Counted from the first letter of the stretch, positions 7,072 to 15,420 are shown. The stretch is DNA of 15,862 nt from CAZYWA01 sp964650975 [NCBI: uncultured bacterium] (GCA_964650975.1 CAZYWA010000149.1:1-15862); one strand, 5' to 3'. Numbers and translations are program-made. The notes: generated by a model from the sequence alone, not told the origin.

Positions 7072-8166
7072 TCACGAGCGCAGCACGTCGGAGAGGCTCG
7101 CCACCAGTGCGTCGTTCTCCGCGGGCTTGCCGATCGTGATGCGCAGGCAGCCCGCCAGCGCCGGCTTGCGGCTGAAGTTCCGCACCGAGATGCCTCGCTC
7201 GAGGAGCTGGTGCTGCACGGAATCGGCGTTTCCCGGAACGCGCACCAGCACGAAATTCGCCTCCGACGGAAAGACTTCCACGCCGGGCACGCCGCCCAGC
7301 CTCTGCGCCAGCCGCTGCCGCTCGCGAACCACCTCGGCGGCCACCGCTTCGAGCTCCGGCCAGCATCGAATCGCGGCCTCGCCGACCGCGGCACTCACGG
7401 CGTTGAGATTGAACGGGAGCTTGGCCTTGCGGAGCTCCCCCGTCAACCGCGGATCCGCGAACAGGAAGCCGATCCGTAGTGCGGCGAGCCCGACCTTGCT
7501 CAGGGTTCGGAGCACCACCGCATTCGGCCATCGGCTCCAGCAACCGAGCCAGTGGTCGCGAGCAAAGGGCTGATAGGCCTCGTCGATGACGACCGGTCCG
7601 TCGAACTCCTCCAGAATGCGCTCGACGGCGCCGCGCTCGAACGCGTTTCCCGTGGGGTTGTTGGGGGTCGCGAGCATGATCAGCCGGGCATCGGTCTCGC
7701 GCGCGGTCGCGAGCAGCGCATCGGCGTCGAGAGCGAAGCCGGCGCCGAGCGGCACCTCACGCACCTCGAAGCCGTGGCTCTTGGCCTGGATCGGATAGAC
7801 ACCGAAGCTCGGCGAAGGGAGCACCGCGACCGGCGCCGCCTTCGAGCTCGGCGGCCCCGCGAACGCCGCGAACAAGAGCGCGATCATCTCGTTCGAGCCG
7901 TTGCCGACCAGCACCGACTCGGGCGGCACTCCCCAGCGCTCCGCCACCGCGGCCACCAGCCGATCGGCATGGCCCTCCGGGTAGCGACGCAGATCGATGC
8001 GCGCTGCGGCCTCGGCGAACGCCGCGACGATGGCGGAGGGCAGCTCGAGTCCCAGCTCGTTCGCGTCGAGCTTCACCGTGACGCGCTCGTGCTCGATCGG
8101 GTAGGCGACCAGCCCTCGGATCGACTCGCGGATCGCCCCCGTCGGAACGTTTCGAGTGCCGCTCAT
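7072..8166 (-). CDS. hisC: Histidinol-phosphate aminotransferase HisC
   Basis: PLP-dependent fold-type I aminotransferase that turns imidazole acetol phosphate plus glutamate into histidinol phosphate. The 364 aa are full length. The N-terminal block is KLDANELGLELPS (32-44), where most homologues have NEN. Other marks are RRYPEG (60-65), GNGSNEMI (88-95), TPNNPTGN (167-174), VIDEAY (193-198), the PLP Schiff-base lysine K224 (LRTLSKVGLAALRIG) and the late arginine block LRITIG (341-346). The ATG overlaps the hisD stop by 4 bp (ATGA, 8163-8166); longer readings of the frame run through hisD and are rejected. Related aromatic aminotransferases look similar, but the his context settles the role. 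Confidence 0.96.
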   Translation of the reverse strand: MSGTRNVPTGAIRESIRGLVAYPIEHERVTVKLDANELGLELPSAIVAAFAEAAARIDLRRYPEGHADRLVAAVAERWGVPPESVLVGNGSNEMIALLFAAFAGPPSSKAAPVAVLPSPSFGVYPIQAKSHGFEVREVPLGAGFALDADALLATARETDARLIMLATPNNPTGNAFERGAVERILEEFDGPVVIDEAYQPFARDHWLGCWSRWPNAVVLRTLSKVGLAALRIGFLFADPRLTGELRKAKLPFNLNAVSAAVGEAAIRCWPELEAVAAEVVRERQRLAQRLGGVPGVEVFPSEANFVLVRVPGNADSVQHQLLERGISVRNFSRKPALAGCLRITIGKPAENDALVASLSDVLRS

Positions 8167-9479
8167 CGCGGCGCCTCGCCGGTCCGGATCGTGACCGAAC
8201 GCGCGTGCGCCTCGAATCTCTCGATGCGGGCCAGCCGCGCCGCGGGCGGCCCGAGCCGCGCGAGCGCCTTGGAGGAGAACTCCAGGGTGTTCGACCGGCG
8301 CATGAAGTCCTCGACCGAAAGCGGCGAGAAGAACCGCGCGGTGCCGCCGGTCGGCAGCACGTGGTTGGGGCCTGCCAGATAGTCGCCGACCGCCTCCGGG
8401 GTGTGCCCGCCGACGAAGACCGCGCCCGCCGTGGTGAGTCGCTCCGCAGTGGCGGCCGCCGCGCGCGTGTGGACCTCCAGATGCTCGGGCGCCAAGCGGT
8501 TCGCGATGCGGATCGCCTCCGCGAGCGATCGGGTGACCACGATCGTGCCGCCGCGGCGCAGCGACTCCTCGGCGACGGCGCGCGTGGGCAGCGTTTTCAC
8601 CTGGCACGCCAGCTCGTCCGCCACCGCGCGCGCCACTCGCTCGCCGGTCGCGAGCAGGAACACCACCGCGTCGGGGTCGTGCTCGGCCTGGCTCAGCAGG
8701 TCGGCGGCCGTCCAGGCTGCGGGAACCGAGCCATCGGCGATCACCAGCACCTCGCTGGGGCCGGCGAACGAGTCGATGTCGACGAGGCCGTAGACCAGAC
8801 GCTTGGCAGTGGCGACCCAGGCGTTTCCCGGCCCCACGATCTTGTCGACGCGCGGAACGCGACCGGTCCCGAGCGCCAGAGCAGCCACGGCCTGGGCACC
8901 GCCGACACTCAGGATCCGGGTCACGCCCGCGATCTCCGCGGCGACGATGACGTGTGGATCGATGCCGCGCAGCGCCGGGTCCCCCCGTGGCGACGGCGGA
9001 GTCGCCAGCAACAGGTCCTCGACTCCCGCGACCCGCGCGGGGACCGAGTTCATGAGCACCGTGGAGGGATACGCGCCACGCCCGCCCGGAACGTACACAC
9101 CGACCCGCGCCAGAGGGTGCACGCGTTGCGCGAGCCGCACTCCGGCCCCGGAGGTCATCCGGAAGCCGCGAGGCTTGCCGCGCGCGTGGAAGCGCTCGAT
9201 CCGCTGGCATGCGGTCTCGAGATCCTTCACGGCTTGGCGTCCGACCGCGCTCCGCGCCACGCGAAACGCGGAGGCCGGCAGCCACGGGTCGCCGCCCGGG
9301 AGCGCGAAGCCGTCGAGCCGGCGTGTCAGGGACGCGAGCGCCCGGTCACCGCGCCGCTCGACTTCGCCCAGGATCTCGCGCACCGCGGGCTCGCGCTCGG
9401 CGCTGGTGCTGGCGATGCGATGCTCGAGCTTCGCCAGCTCCTGCTCGAAACGCGCGTTCGTCGTGTGCAGCCATTTCAC
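8163..9479 (-). CDS. hisD: Histidinol dehydrogenase HisD
   Basis: Zinc enzyme that oxidises L-histidinol to L-histidine in two NAD-dependent steps, the last reactions of the pathway. The 438 aa length is normal. Diagnostic blocks are RVGVYVPGGRGAYPSTVLMN, SVGGAQAVAALALGT, KIVGPGNAWVATAKR, IDSFAGPSEVLVIAD, the zinc/active-site stretch LLSQAEHDPDA, the catalytic APEHLEVHT, and GDYLAGPNHVLPTGGTARF. The start is GTG, with GGAG (9486-9489) 6 nt upstream and the family N-terminal length. It is the first his gene of the cluster, 15 nt after the ABC-2 permease, with no promoter seen between them. hisG, often the neighbour upstream, is absent. Confidence 0.97.
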   Translation of the reverse strand: MKWLHTTNARFEQELAKLEHRIASTSAEREPAVREILGEVERRGDRALASLTRRLDGFALPGGDPWLPASAFRVARSAVGRQAVKDLETACQRIERFHARGKPRGFRMTSGAGVRLAQRVHPLARVGVYVPGGRGAYPSTVLMNSVPARVAGVEDLLLATPPSPRGDPALRGIDPHVIVAAEIAGVTRILSVGGAQAVAALALGTGRVPRVDKIVGPGNAWVATAKRLVYGLVDIDSFAGPSEVLVIADGSVPAAWTAADLLSQAEHDPDAVVFLLATGERVARAVADELACQVKTLPTRAVAEESLRRGGTIVVTRSLAEAIRIANRLAPEHLEVHTRAAAATAERLTTAGAVFVGGHTPEAVGDYLAGPNHVLPTGGTARFFSPLSVEDFMRRSNTLEFSSKALARLGPPAARLARIERFEAHARSVTIRTGEAPR

Positions 9480-9494
9480 GTGTGACTCCGGGAT

Positions 9495-10262
9495 TCACGC
9501 GAACTCGCGCCGCTCGAACACCAGCGTGGCGGCGATCACGAACGCGGCGCTGAGCAGCGTGCCGTAGAGGCAAGCCTCGGCCACGTGGGTCCAGGGGACC
9601 GGTATCGAGTAGAGCGCGTTCTCCTTGAAGTTGAAGCGCTCGAGATCGGGGAAGAGCGCGAATCCCAGCTTCCAGAGCGCGCTCGTGGTGTGCTTGCCGT
9701 AGAGGTCCGAGTACTTCTGCAGCTCGCCGATCGAATGACCGATCAGGAAGAAGAGCAGGCTCAGGAGCCCGCCCGTGAACGGGCTCGCGAGCGTCGAGAA
9801 GAGCAGCACCACCGCGGTGATCACCATGAGCTCGACCAGCATCAGCAGGATCGCCTGGAACGTGATGACCGAGACCCAGCCGCCGGAGGGCAGGAAAACG
9901 GCGTGGAACACCGCGGTCATGCCCACCAGCTGAACCGTGAGCACGGCGCCGAGCCCCAGGTACTTGCCGAGCAGGAACTGGTATCGGGCGACCGGCTTCG
10001 AGAGCAGGGTGAAGATCGTGCGCTTCGCCATCTCCTTGTAGACCAGCCCGGTGCCGACCGCGATCGCGATCAGCACGCCGAAGAGCTGGATCGACGCGAG
10101 CCCCACGTTCATCACCAACCGCGCGCGCTCGCCGACGGTCACGTAGCCGAGCAAGAGCGAGCTCAGCACCACCACCACGGCGAACGCGAACAGCGAGTGG
10201 AAGATCCGGTCGCGGATCGCTTCGCGGAACGTGTTCTTGGCGATCGCCAGCACTTGTCTCAT
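9495..10262 (-). CDS. ABC-2 type transporter permease, six predicted helices
   Basis: Integral membrane subunit of an ABC transporter, probably an exporter, paired with the ATPase encoded just upstream. The 255 aa show about six hydrophobic segments (roughly 21-41, 50-75, 101-124, 131-158, 163-178 and 226-249). Between helices 2 and 3 is KEMAKRTIFTLLSKPVARYQ (76-95), typical of the ABC2_membrane_2 group and probably the ATPase-coupling loop. A hydrophilic extracytoplasmic loop (about 180-224, with aromatic residues) separates helices 5 and 6. The ATG overlaps the ATPase stop (ATGA, 10259-10262), giving strong coupling. The substrate is unknown. The third gene of the module encodes a membrane-anchored TPR-like protein. 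Confidence 0.88.
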   Translation of the reverse strand: MRQVLAIAKNTFREAIRDRIFHSLFAFAVVVVLSSLLLGYVTVGERARLVMNVGLASIQLFGVLIAIAVGTGLVYKEMAKRTIFTLLSKPVARYQFLLGKYLGLGAVLTVQLVGMTAVFHAVFLPSGGWVSVITFQAILLMLVELMVITAVVLLFSTLASPFTGGLLSLLFFLIGHSIGELQKYSDLYGKHTTSALWKLGFALFPDLERFNFKENALYSIPVPWTHVAEACLYGTLLSAAFVIAATLVFERREFA

Positions 10263-11215
10263 GGGGCTCCCGCGCTCCCGCCTTGCAGCGCCTGCGCGAA
10301 GATCTCCTCGAGCCCCACCCGGTTGGGCGTCACCGACACCACCCGGCCGGCTTGCTCCAGGCAGTGACGGAGCAACGAGTCGGCCTCGCTCTGGGACTTG
10401 ACGCGCACGCAGCAGAGCCCCGCGCGCATCTCGACCGAGAGCGGCTCGAGGCCTGGCGGCACGGCCCGCTGCGAATCGAGGCCGTCGATGACGAGATCGA
10501 CGAAGGCGGCCTCGCCGGCGCCGAAGCGGGCCAGCGGGCCCTGGTAGCGAATCTGGCCGCCGACCACGACCGCGACCCGGTCGCAGAGCAGCTCCGCGTC
10601 CGACAGGATGTGCGAGCTCAGGAGCACGCTCGTTCCCTGGTTCTTGAGCGATGCGATCAGCTCGCGCACCTCGCGCCGGCCCACCGGGTCGAGCCCGCTC
10701 ATGGGCTCGTCGAGGACCACGAGCTCCGGAGCGCCGATCAACGCCTGAGCCAGGCCCACCCGTTGTAGCCAGCCCTTCGACAGCTTCCGCAGTGGGGTGT
10801 CGCGAACTCGGCTCAACCCCAGGAGCTCGAGACCGTCGGCCACTCGCTTTCGCGCCACGGCGGAGGGCAGAGCGAAGAGGGCGGCGGCCAGCTCCAGGAT
10901 CTCGCGGGGAGTCAGGTAGTCGTAGAAATACGGCTGCTCCGGCAGGAAGCCGACACCGTGGCGCGCGTTCCGGTCGCTCGGGGGCCGGCCGAGGACTCGC
11001 ACGGTCCCGCCGTCGGGTCGCGCGAGGCCCATGATGATCTTGAGCGTCGTGGTCTTGCCGGCGCCGTTGGGGCCCAAGAATCCGACCGTCTCGCCGCGAC
11101 CCACGACCAGGTTCACGCCACGCAGCACCTCGATGCGGCCGAGGCCGAACGGGGTGCGATAGCTCTTGCGCACGTCGTCGAGCAACAGCACCGGCTCCTC
11201 GGACGCCGCGCTCAT
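10259..11215 (-). CDS. ABC transporter ATP-binding protein (ABC-2/NatA-like)
   Basis: Cytoplasmic ATPase driving the adjacent ABC-2 permease. The 318 aa form one nucleotide-binding domain with Walker A GPNGAGKTT (48-56), Q-loop Q94 (LPEQPYFYD), signature LSKGWLQRVGLAQAL (145-159), Walker B LVVLDEP (165-171), D-loop SGLDP (173-177) and H-loop H202. The signature is LSKGW rather than LSGGQ, a variant known in ABC-2-type ATPases and not a sign of inactivity. Residues 235-318 are an accessory C-terminal domain of the kind found in this group. The ATG overlaps the TPR-gene stop (ATGA, 11212-11215), and the stop overlaps the permease. Function beyond transport cannot be assigned. Confidence 0.92.
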   Translation of the reverse strand: MSAASEEPVLLLDDVRKSYRTPFGLGRIEVLRGVNLVVGRGETVGFLGPNGAGKTTTLKIIMGLARPDGGTVRVLGRPPSDRNARHGVGFLPEQPYFYDYLTPREILELAAALFALPSAVARKRVADGLELLGLSRVRDTPLRKLSKGWLQRVGLAQALIGAPELVVLDEPMSGLDPVGRREVRELIASLKNQGTSVLLSSHILSDAELLCDRVAVVVGGQIRYQGPLARFGAGEAAFVDLVIDGLDSQRAVPPGLEPLSVEMRAGLCCVRVKSQSEADSLLRHCLEQAGRVVSVTPNRVGLEEIFAQALQGGSAGAP

Positions 11216-12123
11216 CGTGGCTGCTCGCTGGCCGCGGTCGCCGCCGCCGGACTCGATGCGGGCGAGCTCGACTCCCACCAGTACCTGGGGCGCACCGTCG
11301 AATGGATGTCCCCGGCGTCGTCGAAGTAGAGCTGCCCACCGTACGGATCGCTGGGGACGGCGCGCAGCAGACCGCCCCGCACCAGCTCGTCGAGCGTCTT
11401 GGGGGGCACACCGCGGGAATCGTGGAACTGCTTGCTCGCTTGGTTCACTTGCATCGCCAGCTGATAGAAGAGGCCGTGCACCACCAGCGGGGCCATCGCC
11501 TGCTTCTCGCGGCCGCTGTCGGCGTCCGTGTAGAAGTTCATGAACAGGTCGAACGCGGCTTCCGGATCGTTGGGGCGGTCGATCGCGCGCCTGACCGAGC
11601 TGGTCCACGCGCCGGATCCCTGGTGCAACCGCGCCGCCTCGCCGAAGTACTCGATCGCCTTGACCCGGTCATGGAGCCACAAGAAGTAATTGAGGCCGAT
11701 GTAGTAAGGGAACTTGTAGCTGTCGGGAAAGCGCTTGCGCCCTTTCTCGAGCAACGCGTTGGCGTCGCGGATCTGCTCCCAGCCCACCAGCCAGAAGCTC
11801 GCGGCGAGATAAGGCGCGGCGTAGCGAGGGTCGACGTCGGTGACGATGTCCGCGTACTGGTAGATGAACCGAAATCCAGACTTGCGCGCGCGTACGTCAC
11901 CGACCGTCTGCACCAGCTTGAACCACAGCAGATCGGCGGCGAGCTGCCGGAAGCCGAAGGTCGTGGCCTGAAAGAGCTCCGCCTTGGGCAAGTAGAGCGC
12001 GTCGTTGGGAGTTGGCCGATAGCTCGGATCGTGCGCCATCAGCGCGCCATGCAGCCAGGCCGCGCCACCGACGCTGAGCAGCAGCGCGCACACCAAGGCC
12101 ACGGTTCCACGGCGCCGACTCAT
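11212..12123 (-). CDS. Membrane-anchored TPR-like protein with a pseudopilin-like C-terminal motif
   Basis: Not a named family that I recognise. The 303 aa begin with RRR and a hydrophobic segment (about 7-29), a signal anchor or uncleaved signal that would place the rest outside the cytoplasm. Residues about 45-230 look all-helical with TPR-like spacing (for example DPRYAAPYLAASFWLVGWEQ, then YIGLNYFLWLHDRVKAIEYF). Near the C-terminus, VPPKTLDELVRGGLLRAVP then SDPYGGQLYFDDAGD (239-272) resembles the GspG/type IV pseudopilin end motif. An Ala/Ser-rich tail follows. The start ATG has only a distant AAGGA. The gene lies 77 nt after murA and overlaps the ATPase gene by 4 bp, so it probably works with that transporter. 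A pilus- or secretion-related role is speculative. Confidence 0.8.
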   Translation of the reverse strand: MSRRRGTVALVCALLLSVGGAAWLHGALMAHDPSYRPTPNDALYLPKAELFQATTFGFRQLAADLLWFKLVQTVGDVRARKSGFRFIYQYADIVTDVDPRYAAPYLAASFWLVGWEQIRDANALLEKGRKRFPDSYKFPYYIGLNYFLWLHDRVKAIEYFGEAARLHQGSGAWTSSVRRAIDRPNDPEAAFDLFMNFYTDADSGREKQAMAPLVVHGLFYQLAMQVNQASKQFHDSRGVPPKTLDELVRGGLLRAVPSDPYGGQLYFDDAGDIHSTVRPRYWWESSSPASSPAAATAASEQPR

Positions 12124-12200
12124 GGGCTGGGGGGATCCTTGAGGGGTCGCAAAGCTAACCGTTCGCGGTGAGCCTCGAAACCCCGCGGGTTCTCTTCCCG

Positions 12201-13454
12201 TCACTCGGCGACGCGACGGATGCGGGCGCCCAGCCGGATCAGCTTCTGGTCGAGCGCCGCGTATCCGCGATCGAGGTGATAGACGCGGCGGATTTCCGTG
12301 ACTCCGTTCGCGGCCAGCGCGGCGAGGGCCAGTGCGGCGGACGCCCGCAGATCGGTCGCCATCACCGGAGCACCGGTCAGGCGCTCGACGCCGGACACGA
12401 AGGCGGTCGAGCCCTGGACGTCGATGCTCGCTCCCATGCGCTCGAGCTCGGACACGTGCATGAAGCGGCTCTCGAAAATGGTCTCGGTCACGGCGCTGGT
12501 TCCGGGCGCCAGGCACACCAGGCTGGTGAGCTGCGCCTGCATGTCGGTGGGAAAGCCCGGGAAGGGGAGGGTGGTCACGTCGACCGGTCGAGGCGCGCCA
12601 TCCATCCGCAGGCGGATTCCGTCGTCGAGGCGAGTGATCGCGGCGCCGCTCTGGCTCAGCTTCGCGAGCACCGCTTCGAGGTCCTCGGAGTGTGCTCCCC
12701 GGACCAGCACATCGCCGCCGGTGATCGCTGCGGCGACCAGCAAGGTCCCGGCCTCGATCCGGTCGGGCATGATCCGGTGCTCGACGCCGTGCAGCCGGTC
12801 GACACCCTCGATGCGGATCTCGGGAGTCCCGGCGCCCTCGACGTGCGCTCCCATGCGCCGCAGCATCCGGGCCAGGTCGACCACCTCGGGCTCGAGCGCC
12901 GCTCCCTTGATCCGCGTGGTGCCGCGCGCGAGCACCGCCGCCATCATCAGATTCTCGGTGCCGGTCACCGACGGCCGGGACCACTCGATGGTGGCGCCGG
13001 TGAGCCGCTCGGCCTCGGCATGGACGTAGCCCGCCTCGAGCTCGAGCTTGGCACCCATCTTGGCGAGGCCTTCGAGGTGCAGATTGATCGGCCGCGCGCC
13101 GATCGCGCACCCTCCCGGGAGCGACACCTTGGCGCGCCCGGTTCGCGCCAAGAGCGGCCCCAGGACGATCGCCGACGCGCGCATGGTGCGCACCAGGTCG
13201 TAGGGCGCCACGGGCTCCGCGATCTCGCGGGCCTCGATCTCGAGTGCCTCGCCTTGCTTGCTGGTTTTCGCGCCCACCAGATCCAGCAGCTTGCGCATGG
13301 TCTGGAGGTCGCGGACGTCGGGGACGTTGTGGATCCGGCACGGCTCGCGGGTGAGCAGGCACGCGGCCAGCACGGGCAGGGCACTGTTCTTGGCGCCTGC
13401 GACCTCGACTTCTCCGCTCAGGCGTGCACCGCCCTCGATCAAGAGCTTGTCCAT
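12201..13454 (-). CDS. murA: UDP-N-acetylglucosamine 1-carboxyvinyltransferase MurA
   Basis: Transfers enolpyruvate from PEP to UDP-GlcNAc in the cytoplasm, the first committed step of peptidoglycan synthesis. The 417 aa closely match the usual length. KNSALPVLAACLL (22-34) is the substrate-binding N-terminal block. The catalytic cysteine is present: C116 in SLPGGCAIGARPINLH, so the enzyme is of the fosfomycin-sensitive Cys type rather than the Asp type. PGFPTDMQAQ and the C-terminal LDRGYAALDQKLIRLGARI are also conserved. The ATG (MDKLLIEGGARLSGEVEV) fits the family; a longer upstream reading of the frame lies inside prmC and is rejected. It starts 8 nt after the prmC stop. Confidence 0.97.
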   Translation of the reverse strand: MDKLLIEGGARLSGEVEVAGAKNSALPVLAACLLTREPCRIHNVPDVRDLQTMRKLLDLVGAKTSKQGEALEIEAREIAEPVAPYDLVRTMRASAIVLGPLLARTGRAKVSLPGGCAIGARPINLHLEGLAKMGAKLELEAGYVHAEAERLTGATIEWSRPSVTGTENLMMAAVLARGTTRIKGAALEPEVVDLARMLRRMGAHVEGAGTPEIRIEGVDRLHGVEHRIMPDRIEAGTLLVAAAITGGDVLVRGAHSEDLEAVLAKLSQSGAAITRLDDGIRLRMDGAPRPVDVTTLPFPGFPTDMQAQLTSLVCLAPGTSAVTETIFESRFMHVSELERMGASIDVQGSTAFVSGVERLTGAPVMATDLRASAALALAALAANGVTEIRRVYHLDRGYAALDQKLIRLGARIRRVAE

Positions 13455-13462
13455 GAGGGCTC

Positions 13463-14338
13463 TCAGCCTTCGGCGAGCACCAGGCGCGGATGCCGATCCA
13501 AGTCCATGGAAACGCGCGCCCGCGGGAAGCCCGCGTCGAGGAGCAGCGCCACGACGGGGTCCGGCCGCAGCGCCGCGACCTCGAATGCGACCAGGGATGG
13601 CCGCGTCGCGAGCGAGCCCAGCGCCGCGCAGATCGCGCGGTACGCATCGAGCCCATCGAGGCCGCCGTCGAGCGCGGCACGCGGATCGTGGTCGCGGACC
13701 TCCGGCTCGCACGCCCCGATCTCGTCGCTGCGGAGATAAGGCGGGTTCGCCACCAGGACGTCGAAGCGAGCGGCCGCCGCGAGCGGGTCGAGCCAGTGTC
13801 CGGCGACCAGCGACACTCGATCCAGAAGGCCGAGCTTCCGGACGTTGCGCGCGGCCAGAGCGAGCGCCGCTTGGCTCGAGTCCACGGCCACCACCTTCGA
13901 CTCCGGCAGCGCCGCCGCGATCGCGGCGGCGATCGCGGCCGTCCCCGTGCCCAGGTCGAGCACCCGTGGTGACCGGTGCTGGTGCGATCGCGCCCAGTCG
14001 AGCACCGCTTCGACGAGCAGCTCGGTCTCTGGCCGTGGGATGAGCGCCTCGGGTCCGACGTCGAGCTCGATCTCGTGAAAACCCAGGCGCCCCACGAGGT
14101 GCTGTAGCGGCACCCGGGAAGCGCGGCGGGCGACCAGAGACTGGAAGCGCTCGGCGGCCGTCGCGTCGATCGGCGACGACCGGTCGAGCGCGAGCTCGAG
14201 CGGCGCCAGTCCCGTGACGTGCGCGAGGAGTGTGGCCGCCTCGCGCGCCGCGCCGAGGATGCTCGCCTCGCGCAGCGTTCGCGCCGCGGCGTCGAGCTGC
14301 GTCGCGCAGGTCGCTGCTCCGGGCGCGCGCGCCGTCAC
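13463..14338 (-). CDS. prmC: Release factor glutamine N5-methyltransferase PrmC (HemK)
   Basis: Uses SAM to methylate the glutamine of the GGQ motif of release factors. The 291 aa have an N-terminal helical substrate-recognition domain (about 1-95), the linker IPRPETELL (100-108), SAM motif I VLDLGTGTAAIA (126-137), motif AVDSSQAAL (151-159) and the catalytic NPPY (198-201). The late block AFEVAALRPD (251-260) lacks the glycine usually seen after its Glu, a small oddity. The start is GTG and overlaps the prfA stop by 4 bp (GTGA, 14335-14338), coupling the enzyme to its substrate RF1. murA follows 8 nt later. Confidence 0.95.
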   Translation of the reverse strand: MTARAPGAATCATQLDAAARTLREASILGAAREAATLLAHVTGLAPLELALDRSSPIDATAAERFQSLVARRASRVPLQHLVGRLGFHEIELDVGPEALIPRPETELLVEAVLDWARSHQHRSPRVLDLGTGTAAIAAAIAAALPESKVVAVDSSQAALALAARNVRKLGLLDRVSLVAGHWLDPLAAAARFDVLVANPPYLRSDEIGACEPEVRDHDPRAALDGGLDGLDAYRAICAALGSLATRPSLVAFEVAALRPDPVVALLLDAGFPRARVSMDLDRHPRLVLAEG

Positions 14339-15417
14339 GAAGCTTCCTCGGCTTCCACGAGCGCCTCGTAGATCGGACCGATCTCGCCTTCCAGGATCCG
14401 GTCGATCTGGTGCAGCGTGAGACCGATGCGATGATCGGTCACCCTTCCTTGCGGGAAGTTGTAGGTGCGGATCCGCTCGCTGCGGTCACCGGTGCCGACC
14501 TGGCTCTTGCGCTCCGCGGCCCTCTGGCGGGCCTTGGTCTCGCGCTCGCGCTCGAGCAGCCGCGCCTTGAGGATCGACTTCGCGCGCGCCCTGTTCTTGT
14601 GCTGCGACTGCTCGTCCTGGCACGTGACGACGAGGCCGGTGGGGATGTGGACGATCCGCACCGCGCTGTCGGTTTTGTTGACGTTCTGGCCGCCGGGGCC
14701 GGACGAGCGGCACGTGGTGATCTCGAGCTCCTCGTCGCGCAGGTCGACCTCGACCTCCTCGGGCTCGGGCAGCACCGCGACCGTGACGGTCGACGTGTGG
14801 ATGCGCCCCTGCGCTTCCGTCACGGGCACCCGCTGCACCCGGTGGACGCCGCTCTCGCGGCGAAAGCGGCCGAACGCTCCCTTGCCCGCCACCCGGACGA
14901 TGCCCTCTTTCATGCCGCCCGATTCGCTGCGGCGGACCTCCAGCATCTCGACCTTGTAGCCGAGCGATTCCGCCCAGCGCATGTACATGCGCAGCACCTG
15001 ACTGGCGAAGAGCGACGCCTCCTCCCCGCCGGTGCCCGCTCGCACCTCGACGAAGGCGGTGCGGTCGTCGAACGGATCACGAGGCGCGAGCAGCGTCCGA
15101 GCCTGCTTCGCCAGAGCCGCGATCTGTTGCTCGGCGCTGGCGGCCTCTTCCCGCGCCAGCGCGCGGAGCTCGGGGTCCTCGGCTTGGCTCTCGGCCAGCT
15201 CCCGGTGGGCGTCGAGCTCGCGCTCGAGCTCGTGCAGCCGGTCGTAGAGCCGCGCGGCCTCGCGGACCTCCGCCGCGCTCTGGCCCAGCGCCCGCAGCCG
15301 GTCGCGGTCGGCGAGCACCGCCGGGCTCGCCATCTCCTCGGAGAGCGACTGAAACCGTGCCCGAGCCTTCTCGAGCCGGGCCGTGAGACCGGGGTCGAGC
15401 TGCACCGCTTGGCTCAT
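14335..15417 (-). CDS. prfA: Peptide chain release factor 1 (RF1)
   Basis: Recognises UAA and UAG in the ribosomal A site and triggers peptide release. The 360 aa length is normal. The stop-codon-reading tripeptide PVT (198-200, in HRVQRVPVTEAQGRIHTS) marks it as RF1 rather than RF2. The catalytic loop is RSSGPGGQNVNKTDSAVR (237-254), with GGQ at 242-244 and Q244 the PrmC target. The C-terminal RIRTYNFPQGRVTDHRIG (316-333) is typical. The ATG fits the family length, but no Shine-Dalgarno precedes it: a 9-bp hairpin ends 3 nt before the start codon. A GTG at codon 5 is a possible alternative start. The stop overlaps prmC. Confidence 0.97.
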   Translation of the reverse strand: MSQAVQLDPGLTARLEKARARFQSLSEEMASPAVLADRDRLRALGQSAAEVREAARLYDRLHELERELDAHRELAESQAEDPELRALAREEAASAEQQIAALAKQARTLLAPRDPFDDRTAFVEVRAGTGGEEASLFASQVLRMYMRWAESLGYKVEMLEVRRSESGGMKEGIVRVAGKGAFGRFRRESGVHRVQRVPVTEAQGRIHTSTVTVAVLPEPEEVEVDLRDEELEITTCRSSGPGGQNVNKTDSAVRIVHIPTGLVVTCQDEQSQHKNRARAKSILKARLLERERETKARQRAAERKSQVGTGDRSERIRTYNFPQGRVTDHRIGLTLHQIDRILEGEIGPIYEALVEAEEAS

Positions 15418-15420
15418 GGG

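Noticed and set aside
8205-9485. Plus-strand open frame (426 codons) antisense to hisD
   Set aside because: hisD on the minus strand has all its catalytic motifs; this frame has none and no ribosome site.
10694-10783. Inactive ABC ATPase suggested by the LSKGW signature in place of LSGGQ
   Set aside because: Walker A, Q-loop, Walker B Glu, D-loop and H-loop His are all intact, and this signature variant occurs in active ABC-2 ATPases.
12124-12200. Promoter or terminator in the murA-TPR gap
   Set aside because: The best -35/-10 pair (TTTCGA, TAGCTT) matches only three positions each, and the AACCC/GGGTT stem at 12179-12191 is 5 bp with a short T run.
12168-13739. Long plus-strand open frame (523 codons) antisense to murA
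   Set aside because: The composition is His/Arg/Gly-rich with no domain, while the opposite strand is an unmistakable full-length MurA.
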